Assembly (NCBI GenBank): GCA_018238825.1
Contig: JABCSP010000104.1
Location: 1-7,408, forward strand
Direction: 5' to 3'
From: Candidatus Thorarchaeota archaeon
GTDB taxonomy: Archaea; Asgardarchaeota; Thorarchaeia; Thorarchaeales; Thorarchaeaceae
Length of the DNA stretch: 7,408 nucleotides
The notes under the pieces are model-generated. The model was not told the origin of the DNA and searched no databases. It saw only the letters and a list, made by a program, of their open reading frames with translations. Shown in pieces: positions 6,121 through 7,408 of the stretch. Every line of letters starts with the position of its first letter. Position 1 is the stretch's first letter. The translations under genes and the position numbers were made by a program.

Positions 6121-6126
6121 ACCACC
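6121..6126 (-). promoter_or_regulatory. Shine-Dalgarno site GGTGGT for the downstream phoU copy
   Basis: On the minus strand GGTGGT lies six bases before ATG 6114, a usual spacing. It sits inside the coding stretch that would follow the alternative TTG at 6132, and so favours the ATG. Confidence 0.55.
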
Positions 6127-6174
6127 GGACAAAGAGAGTTCATTCTCGCAGATTAAGGTCTTCCTGTTTGAGAA

Positions 6175-6861
6175 TCAATGAGGGGCATGACTTGATTTTC
6201 CTTTGTATGCTAGACCTAATTTAGTACGCTCTCCTTTCACCATGAACACTGCTCGTTCAGCAATTGAAAAAGCATGATCTGCAGCACGTTCACAATACCT
6301 TCCAATAATCATGTAGTACATTGCCATAGTAGTGATATCATTTCTCTTTCGAAGGAACTCAGCAATCTCCTCAAACATCTCTGCAGTTTCTTTGTCACTT
6401 TCGGCTTCTAGCTTTTCTAATTCATCGATTCCCGACAGGTCTTTCTCTAAGATACCTCTCATAGCGATGTCAATAGTTTGTTTTGCCAAGTTTGCAAGAT
6501 GTGGAAGTGAAATCAGTTCTTTGAAATGTTCCATCCCCTCACAAAGTCGTACTATGTGTGCAATCTTGTATGCATAACGTCCAACTCTGTAGAGATGATG
6601 AGAAACTTGAAGATAGGTAGCTAGTTCTCGGAGGTCTTTTGCAACTGGCTGTCTTCTTGCAATAGTTTCGAAAACGTTCTCTTCAATACTTTGAGCCCTG
6701 TCTTCGATTTCGTGAGATTTCTTACGCACTTCAGCCGCAAGTTCCTGATCAAGTTCCTTGAATGCCTGCATAGATTCTATAAATGCAGATGTTGACATTT
6801 CTGTGAGGACTCTAGCCTTTTTGTTTATTTCATTCAGATAAAATTCCATTTGACGTGACAT
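6175..6861 (-). CDS. phoU: PhoU-like phosphate regulator, first copy, directly after pstB
   Basis: From ATG 6861 the product has 228 residues in two helical PhoU repeats. The second repeat carries GRYCERAADHAFSIAE (residues 187-202) with E191 and D195, the standard metal-binding motif. The first-repeat counterpart, HLYRVGRYAYKI (89-100), has Y91 and R95 in place of the acidic ligands, the same loss as in the neighbouring copy. Shared blocks with that copy include DELEKLEAESDKE against SELEKLEAQSDNE, and LGLAYKG against LGFAYKG, so they are tandem duplicates. The ribosome site GGTGA (6867-6871) overlaps the end of the pstB stop codon and lies five bases before the ATG, which suggests coupled translation of the two genes. 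The alternative start GTG 6870 is part of that ribosome site. The protein acts in the cytosol, probably at the PstB side of the transporter; this is inferred from the family and gene order. Confidence 0.9.
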   Translation of the reverse strand: MSRQMEFYLNEINKKARVLTEMSTSAFIESMQAFKELDQELAAEVRKKSHEIEDRAQSIEENVFETIARRQPVAKDLRELATYLQVSHHLYRVGRYAYKIAHIVRLCEGMEHFKELISLPHLANLAKQTIDIAMRGILEKDLSGIDELEKLEAESDKETAEMFEEIAEFLRKRNDITTMAMYYMIIGRYCERAADHAFSIAERAVFMVKGERTKLGLAYKGKSSHAPH

Positions 6862-6866
6862 ATCGT

Positions 6867-6871
6867 TCACC
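6867..6871 (-). promoter_or_regulatory. Shine-Dalgarno site GGTGA overlapping the pstB stop codon
   Basis: The minus strand reads TAG-GTGAACGAT-ATG across this junction. The last G of the pstB stop is the first base of GGTGA, and the phoU ATG follows after five bases. This selects ATG 6861 over GTG 6870 and points to translational coupling of pstB and phoU. Confidence 0.65.
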
Positions 6872-7408
6872 TAACCTATACGACCTGTAATGAATGCCTC
6901 GGTTCTCTCATCAGCTGGAGCCTCCAGAATCCTTTTTGTTTGATCGAATTCCACTAGCTCTCCTAGATACAGAAACGCCGCTTGGTCTGAGACACGGAAT
7001 GCTTGTTGCACATTGTGCGTTACAAGAATGATAGTATAGTCCTTCTTCAGCTTCACAATAAGATCTTCGATTTTAGCAGCACTTATGGGATCCAAAGATG
7101 AAACGGGCTCGTCTGCTAATAAGACAGGGGGATCTACAGAGAGTGCGCGTGCGATGCATAACCTCTGTTGTTGACCTCCAGACAAATTTGTTCCAGGATG
7201 ATCTAAATCATCTTTCACTTCGTCCCATAGTGCCGCCTTTCGCAAAGAGCTCTCCACAACCTTCTCCAGTTCATCTTCATCATTAACCCCGTGGAGTTTG
7301 GGACCATAAGAAATATTGTCTCTTATAGACATCGGGAATGGATTTGGCTTTTGAAACACCATTCCGATATTCTTACGTAAATCATAAACACTAGAACCAA
7401 TTCCATAG
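6871..7408 (-). CDS. pstB: Phosphate ABC transporter ATP-binding protein PstB, 5' end outside the window
   Basis: PstB is the ATPase that drives high-affinity phosphate import by the PstSCAB complex, bound to the inner face of the membrane. The visible part has about 178 codons and stays open to the window edge; the ATG at 7362 is an internal methionine. In order it shows YDLRKNIGMVFQKPNPFPMS with the Q-loop, the ABC signature LSGGQQQRLCIARAL, the Walker B strand PPVLLADEP with its catalytic glutamate, the D-loop SSLDP, and the switch histidine in IILVTHNV. The C-terminus ends FITGRIG, close to the usual PstB ending. VFQKPNPFP is diagnostic of PstB among ABC ATPases. The Walker A loop lies beyond base 7408. 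The D-loop region reads EPVSSLDP where EPTSALDP is more common, a conservative change. The next gene, phoU, is translationally coupled. Confidence 0.95.
   Translation of the reverse strand, partial: YGIGSSVYDLRKNIGMVFQKPNPFPMSIRDNISYGPKLHGVNDEDELEKVVESSLRKAALWDEVKDDLDHPGTNLSGGQQQRLCIARALSVDPPVLLADEPVSSLDPISAAKIEDLIVKLKKDYTIILVTHNVQQAFRVSDQAAFLYLGELVEFDQTKRILEAPADERTEAFITGRIG

Noticed and set aside
6142..6175. Inverted repeat ATTCTC / GAGAAT between the two phoU genes
   Set aside because: The arms are only six bases with a loop of more than 20 bases and no U-run, so chance is a sufficient explanation.

Overview
The window most likely comes from an archaeon, and the gene content points to an Asgard-type lineage (for example Thorarchaeota or a relative). 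The main evidence is a tandem pair of Ras/Rab/Arf-like small GTPases with all their G motifs. Supporting signs are GGTGA/GAGGTGA ribosome sites, GTG and TTG codons near gene starts, TATA-like boxes about 25-28 bases before some starts, and archaeal-style zinc-ribbon and PhoU-like proteins. No rRNA or other phylogenetic marker is present, so the lineage is an inference. Base composition is moderately AT-rich and even throughout. I see no insertion sequence, tRNA, CRISPR array or phage gene.

Layout: (1) 1-1038, minus strand: a class I SAM-dependent methyltransferase-like gene broken by an in-frame TAA at 119-121, and a small one-domain cupin gene. (2) 1089-3390, plus strand: an ATP-grasp ligase-like gene, then a protein with an N-terminal zinc ribbon, a long Pro/Glu-rich linker and a helical C-terminal domain. 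(3) 3387-4178, minus strand: a xylose isomerase-like TIM-barrel protein. It overlaps the zinc-ribbon gene tail to tail by 4 bases and is preceded by a perfect 14-base palindrome. (4) 4275-5412, plus strand: two adjacent paralogous small GTPases. (5) 5416-7408, minus strand: the end of a phosphate-transport operon in the order pstB (5' end outside the window), phoU copy, second phoU copy.

The pstB-phoU-phoU block is the only part whose joint function is clear: PstB powers high-affinity phosphate uptake and the PhoU-like proteins probably restrain the transporter or its signalling. Both PhoU copies keep the ERxxD metal-ligand motif in the second repeat and have lost both acidic ligands of that motif in the first.

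The two GTPases are the most distinctive content. They are clearly duplicates of each other but have diverged in G3 (WDIAGQ against WDLGGQ) and G5 (TSAK against TSAV), and neither has a C-terminal prenylation cysteine. I found no convincing defence system or other new multi-gene system. The points most worth following up are the interrupted methyltransferase, the asymmetric PhoU pair, the GTPase pair and the palindromic operator candidate. Several gene starts are set here at internal codons with better ribosome-site or alignment support than the longest open frame.
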